Source: Enterobacteriaceae bacterium RIT693
Lineage (GTDB): Bacteria > Pseudomonadota > Gammaproteobacteria > Enterobacterales > Enterobacteriaceae
Assembly (NCBI GenBank): GCA_009668225.1
Contig: WJYK01000018.1
Location: forward strand, 29,681 to 93,680
Length of the DNA: 64,000 nt
Reading direction: 5' to 3'
Part shown: positions 44,070 through 57,855 of the stretch, piece after piece
Position numbering within the stretch: position 1 is the first letter of the stretch
Layout: every line of letters begins with the position of its first letter
Made by a program: the position numbers and the translations under genes
The notes under the pieces: generated by a model
Databases searched by the model: none
What the model was told of the DNA's origin: nothing
Seen by the model: the letters and a program-made list of their open reading frames with translations, nothing else

Positions 44070-44984
44070 CTATTTTTCTGCTGACATGTAGACCTGAGCG
44101 ATATGCCGATCGTTGACGATTTTCTCGCGCCACCATTCGCTGGCGAGTCCGGCAGTTTGCTCATTCCAGCCAATCCAAACCGGCACATACGGCACCTGCC
44201 CTGCCACCTGCTTTTCCACCAGCGCCCCGCTGTCGATAAAACGCTGCGCCATGTAGCGCGGCATATACCCGCAGCCAATGCCGCTGATTTGTAGCTCGAG
44301 CTTGGTTTTGAAGTCGAACACCGTGATGGCCTCCTGCTCCTCCAGCAAATGCATGGCTCGGGCAGACTCTATTCTGGACGTGTCTCCCACCACCACCGCA
44401 CGGGATTGCTTGATTAAACGCCGGGTTAGCGGTTCTTCCGCCTTCGCCAGTTGATGGTGCGGGGCCACGACAAACACGATTTCCAGCCGCCCTAATAGCG
44501 TAAAACCAAAACCACTCAGCGACGGCGGTTCACTCATCGCCCCGACGATAATATCCGCGCGCCCTTGCGTGAGCGCTTCCCACGAGCCACCAAGCACATC
44601 ATTGATAAATTTGAGACGCGTTACGCTATAGCTCTGGTAAAACGCTTCGATTAACGGTGTAAGCAGAGAAAAAGGGAAGGCATTATCAACCCCGATGGTG
44701 AGCTCGTGTTCCCAGCCCTGTTGAAGCTTAATTGCCTGCTGTTCAAGCTCACGAACCGAGTGCAAAATCTCCCGCCCCTTTTCCAGCAGCAGCTGGCCGG
44801 TACGCGTAAAACGCGCACGGTGGCCGCTGCGATCGAGGATTTGAATATTAAGGTCGCTTTCCAGCTTTTGAACGCTATAGCTGAGCGCCGAAGGGGTTTT
44901 AAAGAGCTTTGCCGCCGCCGCTGCAAAGCTCCCTTCTTTATCGAGCGCATCGAGAATAACCAGTACATCCAGCAAAGGTTTCAT
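44070..44984 (-). CDS. yeeY: LysR-family regulator YeeY
   Basis: 304 residues from ATG 44984, preceded by GGGGGTG; a GTG two codons earlier is an alternative. N-terminal winged helix (GSFAAAAAKLFKTPSALSY, LNIQILDRSGHRARFTRTG) and effector-binding domain (ELTIGVDNAFPFSLLTPLIE). The order plaP-yeeY-yeeZ-his is that of E. coli, which supports the name. Its target is not known; plaP beside it is one candidate. Confidence 0.9.
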   Translation of the reverse strand: MKPLLDVLVILDALDKEGSFAAAAAKLFKTPSALSYSVQKLESDLNIQILDRSGHRARFTRTGQLLLEKGREILHSVRELEQQAIKLQQGWEHELTIGVDNAFPFSLLTPLIEAFYQSYSVTRLKFINDVLGGSWEALTQGRADIIVGAMSEPPSLSGFGFTLLGRLEIVFVVAPHHQLAKAEEPLTRRLIKQSRAVVVGDTSRIESARAMHLLEEQEAITVFDFKTKLELQISGIGCGYMPRYMAQRFIDSGALVEKQVAGQVPYVPVWIGWNEQTAGLASEWWREKIVNDRHIAQVYMSAEK

Positions 44985-45020
44985 GCTCACCCCCGGCGCG
45001 CGTGATTTGCCTGTGCTGAC

Positions 45021-45848
45021 CTACTGCATCGGCATGATCAGTGGATTAGGATATTGATACTCGAAGCCTAGTTCATTACAGATACGGCTGCCGTCAATCA
45101 GTTTACCGTGGCCGGTTTGCGTCTCTTTACGGAACAGCGGTGCCTCCAGGCCAATTTGCCGGGCCATGTGCGAATAAAACGCTTCTCGCGTTGGATGGGC
45201 TGGCGCACAAAGATTATAGATGTGTCCGCCTTTTGGTGCCTGAAGCAGCAGCGTAATGGCAGAAATGACGTCTTCCAGATGCACCAGGTTTACGCCATGG
45301 TTTCCGTTTGCCACATCCGTTTTCCCTGCCAGAAAACGCCCGGGATGGCGTTCCGGCCCCACCAGTCCGGCAAGACGGAGAATATCTACGGACGTTCCTG
45401 GGAGCTTGTGCAGCCAGTCTTCAAGCTCTTTGAGCACTTTACCGCTGGCGGTGACGGGTCGTAGCGGAGTCGTCTCTTTCACGTTCCCCTCGCCTTCGCC
45501 GTATACCGAGGTCGAACTGGTAAAAATGATGCGCGGAACGGCATGCGCGAGCGCGCTATCGACAATTTCCTGCACCGCCTGAAGATAGAAATCATCGCCT
45601 TCACCGCTGCGTCGGGCAGGAAGCGTCACCACTAATGCATCGACGTCCAGCAGCGCATCCAGATCGTCGCTGTCGCAAACCAGCTCAGGCTGCAATTGCA
45701 GCTGATAGCTTTCAATACCGCACATCCGGGCAGCTTCGACGCCATCCAGCGTTGTTTTACTTCCGCTGACCTGATAACCCCGCGCTGATAATGAGAGCGC
45801 CAGCGGCATTCCCAACCACCCTAAACCGACTATTGCGACCCTTTTCAT
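45021..45848 (-). CDS. yeeZ: NAD(P)-binding epimerase-like protein YeeZ
   Basis: 275 residues with an N-terminal Rossmann motif VAIVGLGWLGMPLALSLSA and an extended-SDR-like body (RIIFTSSTSVYGEGEGNVKE, where TSSTSVYG corresponds to the SDR Ser/Tyr region; GVNLVHLEDVISAI; HIYNLCAP). Annotated in E. coli as a predicted NAD(P)-dependent epimerase/dehydratase near the his operon; no defined reaction. It is transcribed away from the his operon, 130 bases from the his promoter. Confidence 0.92.
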   Translation of the reverse strand: MKRVAIVGLGWLGMPLALSLSARGYQVSGSKTTLDGVEAARMCGIESYQLQLQPELVCDSDDLDALLDVDALVVTLPARRSGEGDDFYLQAVQEIVDSALAHAVPRIIFTSSTSVYGEGEGNVKETTPLRPVTASGKVLKELEDWLHKLPGTSVDILRLAGLVGPERHPGRFLAGKTDVANGNHGVNLVHLEDVISAITLLLQAPKGGHIYNLCAPAHPTREAFYSHMARQIGLEAPLFRKETQTGHGKLIDGSRICNELGFEYQYPNPLIMPMQ

Positions 45849-45978
45849 GTCTTTTCTCCTGACCTCGTAGCATTATCTTCTGACGAGTGAATTTAGCCCT
45901 ACGTTAAGGCTACGCCACCCGCGCAGAACTGACAATTCCCTCAGCCAAACAGAATATTAATGAACCCGGAAAAAACCC

Positions 45979-46008
45979 TTGCGCTCAACGCATAATCTGG
46001 TTTACGTT
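45979..46008 (+). promoter_or_regulatory. his operon promoter
   Basis: TTGCGC (45979-45984), an 18-base spacer and TACGTT (46003-46008), aligned to the -35 TTGCTT and -10 TAGGTT elements of the Salmonella/E. coli hisp1 promoter with the same spacing. It is 39 bases ahead of the leader peptide. Confidence 0.65.
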
Positions 46009-46047
46009 AATCGGCACATAATGAATAGTCATTCATACGAGAATTTT

Positions 46048-46098
46048 ATGAACCGCGCTCAATTTAAAAATCACCATCATCACCATCACCCTGACTAG
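46048..46098 (+). CDS. hisL: his operon leader peptide HisL
   Basis: 16-codon leader reading MNRAQFKNHHHHHHPD. Six consecutive His codons (46072-46089) sense charged tRNA-His: stalling lets the antiterminator form and the structural genes be read. E. coli has seven His in a 16-residue leader (MTRVQFK then His); here an Asn codon replaces the first. TACGAGAA precedes the ATG. Confidence 0.95.
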   Translation: MNRAQFKNHHHHHHPD

Positions 46099-46159
46099 TC
46101 TTTCAGGCGATTGGTGCTGGGAGACGAAAAGATCTTCCAGTGGTGCTAGAACGCGAGAA

Positions 46160-46195
46160 AAAGCCCCCGGAAGATATCTTCCGGGGGCTTTTTTA
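46160..46195 (+). terminator. his attenuator
   Basis: AAGCCCCCGGAAGAT followed by its exact complement and a T6 tract; 62 bases after the leader stop and 39 before hisG. Classic transcription attenuator. Confidence 0.93.
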
Positions 46196-46233
46196 TTGGG
46201 CGTCAGACAGGAATTGATAAGGGGTAACTACCG

Positions 46234-47133
46234 ATGATCGACAACAACCGTTTACGCATAGCTATGCAGAAATCAGGCCGTCTTAGCGACGATTCACGCG
46301 AATTACTGGCCCGCTGTGGCATAAAAATCAACCTGCACACGCAGCGCCTGATTGCGCTGGCGGAAAACATGCCGATCGACATTCTGCGCGTCCGTGATGA
46401 CGATATTCCAGGGCTGGTGATGGACGGCGTGGTTGACCTCGGTATCATCGGTGAAAACGTCCTCGAAGAAGAGCTACTGACGCGCCGTGCCCAGGGTGAA
46501 GATCCGCGCTATTACACGCTGCGTCGCCTGGACTTCGGCGGCTGCCGCCTGTCGCTGGCCACCGCCGTAGACGAGTCCTGGGATGGCCCAGCCAGCCTCA
46601 ACAACAAACGCATCGCGACCTCTTATCCACACCTGTTAAAGCGCTACCTCGACCAGAAAGGCGTGCAGTTTAAATCCTGCCTGCTGAACGGTTCGGTGGA
46701 AGTCGCTCCGCGCGCTGGTCTCGCCGACGCCATCTGCGACCTGGTGTCTACCGGCGCCACGCTTGAAGCCAACGGCCTGCGTGAAGTCGAAGTTATCTAT
46801 CGTTCCAAAGCCTGCCTGATCCAGCGCGATGGCGAAATGCCGGCAGCCAAGCAGCAGCTGATCGACAAGCTGCTGACCCGTATCCAGGGCGTGATTCAGG
46901 CCCGCGAGTCCAAATACATCATGATGCACGCCCCAACCGAGCGTCTGGATGAAGTGATTGCCCTGCTGCCGGGTGCCGAGCGCCCAACTATTTTGCCGCT
47001 GGCCGGCGACCAGCAGCGCGTGGCGATGCACATGGTCAGCAGCGAGACGCTGTTCTGGGAAACCATGGAGAAGCTGAAAGCGCTGGGTGCCAGCTCCATT
47101 CTGGTACTGCCCATTGAGAAGATGATGGAGTGA
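46234..47133 (+). CDS. hisG: ATP phosphoribosyltransferase HisG
   Basis: 299 residues, long form as in E. coli. Transfers phosphoribosyl from PRPP to ATP, the committed and His-inhibited step. Start [20 protein letters not shown], substrate region [17 protein letters not shown] loop [19 protein letters not shown] around 169-187, and a C-terminal ACT-like regulatory domain ([20 protein letters not shown]). First structural gene of hisGDCBHAFI. Confidence 0.97.
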   Translation: MIDNNRLRIAMQKSGRLSDDSRELLARCGIKINLHTQRLIALAENMPIDILRVRDDDIPGLVMDGVVDLGIIGENVLEEELLTRRAQGEDPRYYTLRRLDFGGCRLSLATAVDESWDGPASLNNKRIATSYPHLLKRYLDQKGVQFKSCLLNGSVEVAPRAGLADAICDLVSTGATLEANGLREVEVIYRSKACLIQRDGEMPAAKQQLIDKLLTRIQGVIQARESKYIMMHAPTERLDEVIALLPGAERPTILPLAGDQQRVAMHMVSSETLFWETMEKLKALGASSILVLPIEKMME

Positions 47134-47137
47134 TGTG

Positions 47138-50587
<3,450 letters not shown>

Positions 50588-50588
<1 letters not shown>

Positions 50589-51178
50589 TGAACGTGGTGA
50601 TCCTCGATACGGGCTGCGCCAACCTGCATTCGGTGAAATCTGCCATTCAGCGCCACGGCTATGAGCCGCAGGTGAGCCGTGACCCGGATGTGGTGCTGCG
50701 TGCAGATAAACTTTTTCTGCCGGGCGTAGGCACCGCGCAGGCGGCCATGAACCAGATCATCGAACGCGATCTGGTGGAGCTGATCAAAGCCTGTACTCAA
50801 CCCGTGCTGGGCATTTGCCTCGGTATGCAGCTCCTCGGCAGCCGCAGCGACGAAAGTCACGGCGTTGAGATGCTGGGCATAATCGAGCAGCCGGTGTTGC
50901 AGATGAAAGACTTTGGCCTGCCGCTGCCGCACATGGGCTGGAACCGGGTTTATCCGAAAGCAGGCGACCGCCTGTTCCGCGGCATTGACGACGGGGCGTA
51001 CTTCTACTTCGTCCACAGCTACGCGATGCCGGTCTGCGAAAATACAATCGCCCAGGCAAACTACGGCGAAGCTTTCACCGCGGCGGTACAAAAGGATAAC
51101 TTCTGGGGCGTTCAGTTCCACCCTGAGCGTTCCGGCGCGGCTGGCTCTCAGCTGCTGAAAAACTTTCTGGAGATGTAG
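50588..51178 (+). CDS. hisH: IGP synthase glutaminase subunit HisH
   Basis: 196 residues, class I glutamine amidotransferase supplying ammonia to HisF. The nucleophile Cys lies in [13 protein letters not shown] (about residue 77) and His/Glu in VQFHPERSG. The start is fixed by the one-base overlap of the hisB stop TGA and this ATG, with GGAG upstream. Confidence 0.97.
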
Positions 51179-52670
<1,492 letters not shown>

Positions 52671-52677
<7 letters not shown>

Positions 52678-53282
52678 CAGAACAACAGCTAGCCCAGCTG
52701 GACTGGGAAAAAACCGATGGCCTGATGCCGGTTATCGTTCAACACGCGGTGTCCGGCGAAGTCCTGATGCTCGGCTATATGAACCAGGACGCGCTGGCGA
52801 AAACTCTGGAAAGCGGCAAAGTGACCTTCTTCTCGCGCACCAAACAGCGCCTGTGGACTAAAGGGGAAACGTCAGGCCATTTCCTGAACGTGGTGCGTAT
52901 TGCGCCAGACTGCGATAACGACACGCTGCTGATCCTGGTGAACCCCATCGGCCCAACCTGCCACCTCGGCACCTCAAGCTGCTTCGGCGAAGCGCATCAC
53001 GACTGGCATTTCCTCTTCGAATTGGAACAGCTGCTGGCTTCGCGCAAAACAGCCGATCCGGCAAGCTCTTACACTGCGAAACTGTATGCCAGCGGGACCA
53101 AGCGTATTGCCCAGAAAGTCGGGGAAGAAGGCGTGGAAACCGCGCTGGCCGCAACCGTGAACGATCGTCACGAGCTGACCAACGAAGCTTCTGACTTGAT
53201 GTATCACCTGCTGGTGCTGCTGCAGGATCAGGATTTGGACTTGAGTGCGGTGATAGAGAACTTACGGGCGCGGCATAAATAA
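52671..53282 (+). CDS. hisI: Bifunctional PR-AMP cyclohydrolase / PR-ATP pyrophosphatase HisI
   Basis: 203 residues. N-terminal cyclohydrolase (HisI part, about 1-110) with [19 protein letters not shown] and [12 protein letters not shown] metal sites; C-terminal pyrophosphatase (HisE part, about 115-203) with the MazG-like acidic helix [13 protein letters not shown] and [14 protein letters not shown]. Last gene of the operon; the terminator/repeat copy 2 begins 22 bases after its stop. Confidence 0.97.
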
Positions 53283-53303
53283 GCCCGGGAACGGACGTAA
53301 AAA

Positions 53304-53468
53304 AGGCCGCTAATGCGGCCTCAGATTGATGACAAACAGCCGAAAAACGTGGTTTTCGACTGTTTGGGGCAAACCAGAGAACATTATTCATTGCTTTTAT
53401 TAGACCTGGGTTCGGGCTTTTTTAGAACAATGAACTTTGTCAGCAGTCTCAGGCCGCTAACGCGGCCT
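53304..53468. mobile_element. Terminator-embedded hairpin repeat, copy 2
   Basis: Core 53321-53451 (about 131 bases), differing from copy 1 by about six changes. It is bracketed by an 18-base hairpin duplicated with one mismatch (AGGCCGCTAATGCGGCCT at 53304-53321 and the C variant at 53451-53468). The left copy retains an A run (terminating leftward wzz transcription), the right copy TTTTGTTTTTTT (terminating rightward his transcription). The internal long stem AAACAGCCGAAAA/TTTTCGACTGTTT and the near-terminal TGACAAA/TTTGTCA are unchanged; the AGACC hairpin is altered on one arm. Confidence 0.6.
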
Positions 53469-53479
53469 TTTGTTTTTTT
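53451..53479 (+). terminator. his operon terminator (right duplicate)
   Basis: AGGCCGC, TAAC, GCGGCCT and a long T tract. The left duplicate (53304-53321) lacks T on this strand and would instead terminate leftward transcripts. Confidence 0.8.
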
Positions 53480-53485
53480 GCAGGT

Positions 53486-54481
53486 TTACGCAGCTGGTTT
53501 ATAGTTACGCAGCGCGTTACGTCCCAGGACATAACCTGAACCTACAATAATACCCAGCAAGGCAGCCAACACGAGCGTCAGACCTTTTTTCGGGCTGTCT
53601 TTACGCACCGGCAAAGTCGGCTTCATGATATAACGAAACGCATATGTCGTTTCCGGCGTCGACTTCAGTTCGCTGACGGCCAACAACGCCTGGCGGGCGT
53701 TAAAGTAAGAGTTATCCAGCGGCAGAGGACGGGAAGCTTCATTTTTGATCATTGAAGAAAGTGCCTCACTCCCCAATACAAACAGCGTATCTTCAGATAA
53801 GGTTTCCGCTTGTGAAACCACGGGTTTTGTAATATTGGACTGCTGAGCGACAACCAGCGCTTGATTTAGCTCATCCAGGCGTTTTTGCTGCTTCTCTTTT
53901 GCCACTTTTTCTTTTGTCATCAGCTGATCTTTCAGGTCGTTGATTCTTTCATCAACAGACGTTTTGAGATCGCTATCCAACTCGGTAACAATTCGCTTAT
54001 TAATTTGCTGGAGATAAGTATTGAGCGTTTTCTGGGCTTGCTGTGCCGTAGTGCTTTGATAGCTAATTTTAAGCGGCAAAGGCTGGTCTTTAGTTGCTGG
54101 TTCTATGATTAACTTTTCAGGCTTATCCTGATTTTCAAGCTGGCCAGAAAGTGCAGAAATGGCTGAGTTAAAACGGCCAAAGAAGCGCTGTTGTACTTCA
54201 ACATTCGATGGCGTATTACCTGGCGTCTGACTATACAGTATATCCATCGCGTTACTGTAGTTAGCAATCTGCCCCGAATCCGGCAGCGTTACGATCGCCG
54301 AGGAAGTCCATTTTTCTTTGGCAACGGTCAGATAAACAACGGCGAGCAGGATGGCTAAAACCATCACTGCAACGATCGCGATTTTACCACGCCACAGCTG
54401 AAGAAAAATATCAATCAAATCAATTTGTTCTTCTTTATTATTGGTGTGATCTGTCGTCACATTTGAGTCAGTTCGATTCAT
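53486..54481 (-). CDS. wzzB: O-antigen chain-length determinant WzzB
   Basis: 331-residue inner-membrane polysaccharide co-polymerase setting the modal O-chain length. Two membrane helices frame the protein (IAIVAVMVLAILLAVVYL at about 34-51; LTLVLAALLGIIVGSGYVLG at about 300-319); between them is a periplasmic helical domain with a long coiled coil (VDERINDLKDQLMTKEKVAKE). The proline-rich KPTLPVRKDSPKK before TM2 is typical. Sits between his and gnd as in E. coli, but ugd is missing next to it. Confidence 0.95.
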   Translation of the reverse strand: MNRTDSNVTTDHTNNKEEQIDLIDIFLQLWRGKIAIVAVMVLAILLAVVYLTVAKEKWTSSAIVTLPDSGQIANYSNAMDILYSQTPGNTPSNVEVQQRFFGRFNSAISALSGQLENQDKPEKLIIEPATKDQPLPLKISYQSTTAQQAQKTLNTYLQQINKRIVTELDSDLKTSVDERINDLKDQLMTKEKVAKEKQQKRLDELNQALVVAQQSNITKPVVSQAETLSEDTLFVLGSEALSSMIKNEASRPLPLDNSYFNARQALLAVSELKSTPETTYAFRYIMKPTLPVRKDSPKKGLTLVLAALLGIIVGSGYVLGRNALRNYKPAA

Positions 54482-54668
54482 GGTAACCTTTGAAAAAAGA
54501 GTGAGAACAACGACATATATTCAACTGCTTTATAGTATAGAGAGAGAATGGTCAAAAAACCTCAATGATTTGTAAGCAGAAGATGAGAATTTGCTGAAAA
54601 TCAACCTGACTCTGGAATAAACAAGCCGTATAAATAAGCTGTTCAATAATTCACCAGTTAACACATGT

Positions 54669-54698
54669 AAAAAAAGGCCCTTAAAGGGCCTTTTATTT
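54669..54698. terminator. Terminator downstream of gnd
   Basis: AAAGGCCC, TTAAA, GGGCCTTT with A on the left and TTTATTT on the right; on the minus strand it ends the gnd transcript, 16-45 bases past its stop. Confidence 0.85.
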
Positions 54699-54713
54699 AA
54701 AGCGAAAAGAATT

Positions 54714-56123
54714 TTAGTCAAGCCACTCGGTGTGGAAGACACCGTCTTTGTCTGTGCGCTTATAGGTATGCGCCCCAAAGTAATCGCGCTGAGCCTGAAT
54801 CAGGTTAGCCGGCAGTACCGCAGCACGGTAGCTGTCATAGTAGGCGATTGCCGCGGAGAAGGTTGGCGTTGGAATACCGTTCTGTACCGCGTAAGAAATC
54901 ACATCACGCAGCGCCTGCTGGTAATCGTCGGCAATCTTTTTGAAATAAGGCGCCAACAGCAGGTTAGCAATAGCCGGGTTCTCAGCATAAGCATCCGTGA
55001 TTTTCTGCAGGAACTGGGCACGAATGATACAGCCCGCGCGGAAAATCTTCGCGATCTCACCGTAGTTCAGATCCCAGTTGTTCTCTTCAGATGCGGCACG
55101 CAGCTGGGAGAAGCCCTGAGCATAAGAAACGATTTTGCCCAGGTAAAGAGCACGACGAACTTTTTCGCTGAACTCTGCTTTGTCGCCGGAGAATGGCTTA
55201 GCCTGCGGGCCACTCAGCACTTTTGATGCCGCAACACGCTGCTCTTTCAGAGAGGAGATATAACGTGCAAACACGGATTCTGTAATCAGAGACAGTGGCT
55301 CACCAAGATCCAGAGAGCTCTGGCTGGTCCATTTACCGGTACCTTTGTTTGCCGCCTCGTCCAGAATCACATCGACCAGGTATTTACCTTCATCATCTTT
55401 TTTGGTGAAGATATCCTTGGTGATGTCGATAAGGTAGCTGCTCAGCTCGCCTTTGTTCCATTCGGTGAACGTTTCGGCCAGCTCTTCATTAGACAGGTTC
55501 AGACCATGCTTCAGCAGAGAATAGGCTTCTGCAATCAGCTGCATGTCACCGTATTCGATGCCGTTATGCACCATCTTCACGTAGTGACCGGCACCATCAG
55601 GCCCGATATAAGTCACACAAGGTTCGCCGTCTTCAGCAACTGCGGCAATCTTGGTCAGGATAGGCGCAACCAGCTCGTAAGCGTCTTTCTGGCCGCCAGG
55701 CATGATGGATGGGCCTTTCAGCGCGCCCTCTTCACCGCCGGAAACGCCGGTACCGATGAAGTTGAAGCCTTCGGCAGACAGGTCACGGTTACGACGAATC
55801 GTGTCCTGGAAGAAGGTATTACCGCCATCAATGATGATGTCGCCTTTATCGAGATACGGCTTCAGGGAGTCGATAGCGGCATCAGTGCCCGCACCCGCCT
55901 GTACCATTAACAGGATTCGACGCGGCGTTTCGAGAGACTCAACGAACTCTTTTACGGTATAGTAAGGAACCAGCTTCTTGCCTGGGTTCTCGGCGACGAC
56001 TTCTTCAGTCTTCTCACGGGAGCGGTTGAATACGGAAACGGTATAACCACGGCTTTCGATGTTCAGCGCCAGGTTGCGCCCCATCACGGCCATACCAACA
56101 ACGCCGATCTGCTGCTTGGACAT
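54714..56123 (-). CDS. gnd: 6-phosphogluconate dehydrogenase, decarboxylating
   Basis: 469 residues. Oxidative pentose phosphate enzyme producing ribulose 5-phosphate and NADPH. N-terminal Rossmann fold ([21 protein letters not shown]), substrate and catalytic residues in [16 protein letters not shown] and [14 protein letters not shown] (Lys/His), and an all-helical C-terminal domain. Marks the usual downstream border of the enteric O-antigen locus and is often exchanged with it by recombination. Confidence 0.97.
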   Translation of the reverse strand: MSKQQIGVVGMAVMGRNLALNIESRGYTVSVFNRSREKTEEVVAENPGKKLVPYYTVKEFVESLETPRRILLMVQAGAGTDAAIDSLKPYLDKGDIIIDGGNTFFQDTIRRNRDLSAEGFNFIGTGVSGGEEGALKGPSIMPGGQKDAYELVAPILTKIAAVAEDGEPCVTYIGPDGAGHYVKMVHNGIEYGDMQLIAEAYSLLKHGLNLSNEELAETFTEWNKGELSSYLIDITKDIFTKKDDEGKYLVDVILDEAANKGTGKWTSQSSLDLGEPLSLITESVFARYISSLKEQRVAASKVLSGPQAKPFSGDKAEFSEKVRRALYLGKIVSYAQGFSQLRAASEENNWDLNYGEIAKIFRAGCIIRAQFLQKITDAYAENPAIANLLLAPYFKKIADDYQQALRDVISYAVQNGIPTPTFSAAIAYYDSYRAAVLPANLIQAQRDYFGAHTYKRTDKDGVFHTEWLD

Positions 56124-56240
56124 TACATACTCCTGTCAGGTGTGCTCACCGCGCCCTACACGCGGCTTCAAATGTGGCTATGATGTTAACTTATGAGAAC
56201 GTAGTCTGGGTAGCATTTGATGGCCTTAAACCCAAACTCG

Positions 56241-56654
56241 CTAGGAGCGGTGCCAGATAGGCGTGGCTTTCGCGTAATTGGGGTCAAATGGACCTTCTTT
56301 GACTTCTAGCATTAATGCTCTCTCTGATACACACTCCACGCTGTGAATATCCCCAGGAGAAAACTCAACGATCGCATTGTTCTCCAGAGGTCCTGCCAAA
56401 AATGAAGAATGCACTTCACCAGCGGTAGTGAAAAGAGATACCCTTATGCTCCCTTCAGTGACAATAAACATTTCCCACTGATGGGATAACTCATGGTAGT
56501 GGGGTTCAACATAGCTTCCTTTCACTAACGCAATAAGTAGCCGTTGCACTTTTTCATGGTGGCCAGAATGCAAAAGCAGGTGGGATCTTTTGCGAGCGGA
56601 ATACTTTGCTTCTTCAAAAAGAGTTTCCAATACTGCTTTATCAATTAAACGCAC
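56241..56654 (-). CDS. wbuC: WbuC-type cupin metalloprotein
   Basis: 137 residues from GTG 56654, which has GGAGG 6 bases upstream; an upstream ATG frame lies inside wbuB and is unlikely. Cupin motifs HYHELSHQWEMFIVTEGS and FSPGDIHSVECVSERALMLEV. WbuC is found at the end of fnlABC-wbuB clusters in many O-antigen loci; its exact function is unknown. It overlaps wbuB by 14 bases. Confidence 0.85.
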   Translation of the reverse strand: MRLIDKAVLETLFEEAKYSARKRSHLLLHSGHHEKVQRLLIALVKGSYVEPHYHELSHQWEMFIVTEGSIRVSLFTTAGEVHSSFLAGPLENNAIVEFSPGDIHSVECVSERALMLEVKEGPFDPNYAKATPIWHRS

Positions 56655-57855
56655 CGCTCGCCTCCAGTTTATTTTCAATGATCTGGGCTGCTGACTGAAC
56701 AGAAAATTGATCAATTAACAATTTATAAGCGCTTTTGCCAATGGCTAAACGTAGATTTTCATCGAGTAATAGTCGCTCGGCTGAAGAAAATAACTGCTCG
56801 TCCTGGCCATTTTCATGGATAAACCCAGCGGAATTTGCATTAACAATGTCCATCAAATCATTACCCGCATTGACACTACCAAGAATGGGTATTGACTGAA
56901 CCATGTAACCTAAAAGTTTACCGGGAAAATTATGCGAAATATGGTTAGCTGCTAGTGAAAACAATCCGATATCGATCTCACTCAATAACCGCTTGAATTC
57001 CACTTGGTTAATGGATGGAAGATACGAAAAATTTGACAAATTCCATTCACTTGCCAGTTGCTTAATCAGTTCGACTTCATCCCCCTGACCCACAAACAAA
57101 AAATGCGCGTTCTCATGCTTTTGCATGTTTTTTGCCAACCTCATGAGGTTGGTCATATCCTGCGCATGACCAATGTTACCGCCATAAAAGAAAATCGTTT
57201 TATTATGCAGTCCGAGTTTATCCCGAAAAGATCCGTTTTCGTTTTCCCGAGCAACACAGGCGTTAACATTTGCCCAGTTTCTCAAAACCTCACAGGGTAA
57301 GTGACGATTATGTTCCCTGAAAATATCCAGATTTCGGTCCGACATCAATCCAATATCGTTGGCTTGTTCATAGGAGTATTTTTCAAAAAAACGGAAATAT
57401 TTTTCTAAAAGTGAGCCACTGCGAAGCATACCTGCGTCAATGACCCATTGCGGGAACATATCCCGCAAGACTAGGTAAGCCGGGCAGTGACATCTTTTTT
57501 TAATGTTATAAACCAACCTTCCCCAGAAGATTGAGGGAGAGTAGTAAATAACACCATCGAAAGTGTCACTCTTAATTTTTGACTTTATCGCAAGCCAGGC
57601 GCGAAATGAAAGTAAGGTTTCATTAATTGCACGCTGTGCTTTGGGCACATCTTTGATCGGACCGCTTTTAAAGCGCCAGATATTTACGCCATCAAGATTA
57701 TCGCAACTAAGACGCTGACAGCCGTTTATTTCAGGTGTAATAACAGTGACCTGATGCCCATGCCGAAGTAGCTCAACTGCAAGCTCATGGAACATTTTGG
57801 CTCCCACACGCGTACTGTCAGGCAAATAATCATCGATTATCAGAGCAAGTTTCAT
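56641..57855 (-). CDS. wbuB: Glycosyltransferase WbuB (probable L-FucNAc transferase)
   Basis: 404-residue GT4-family, GT-B-fold glycosyltransferase. N-terminal domain MKLALIIDDYLPDSTRVGAK and acceptor half; donor half with FYGGNIGHAQDMTNLMRL and FSLAANHISHNFPGKLLGYM (the E-x7-E-like region is degenerate). In clusters with fnlABC, WbuB adds L-FucNAc to lipid-linked GlcNAc. It directly follows fnlC (one-base overlap), which supports that role. Confidence 0.88.
   Translation of the reverse strand: MKLALIIDDYLPDSTRVGAKMFHELAVELLRHGHQVTVITPEINGCQRLSCDNLDGVNIWRFKSGPIKDVPKAQRAINETLLSFRAWLAIKSKIKSDTFDGVIYYSPSIFWGRLVYNIKKRCHCPAYLVLRDMFPQWVIDAGMLRSGSLLEKYFRFFEKYSYEQANDIGLMSDRNLDIFREHNRHLPCEVLRNWANVNACVARENENGSFRDKLGLHNKTIFFYGGNIGHAQDMTNLMRLAKNMQKHENAHFLFVGQGDEVELIKQLASEWNLSNFSYLPSINQVEFKRLLSEIDIGLFSLAANHISHNFPGKLLGYMVQSIPILGSVNAGNDLMDIVNANSAGFIHENGQDEQLFSSAERLLLDENLRLAIGKSAYKLLIDQFSVQSAAQIIENKLEASGAFN

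Noticed and set aside
43831..44278. Minus-strand frames downstream of and inside yeeY
   Set aside because: They overlap yeeY in other frames and the terminator at 43811-43843; no start signal and no recognisable domain.
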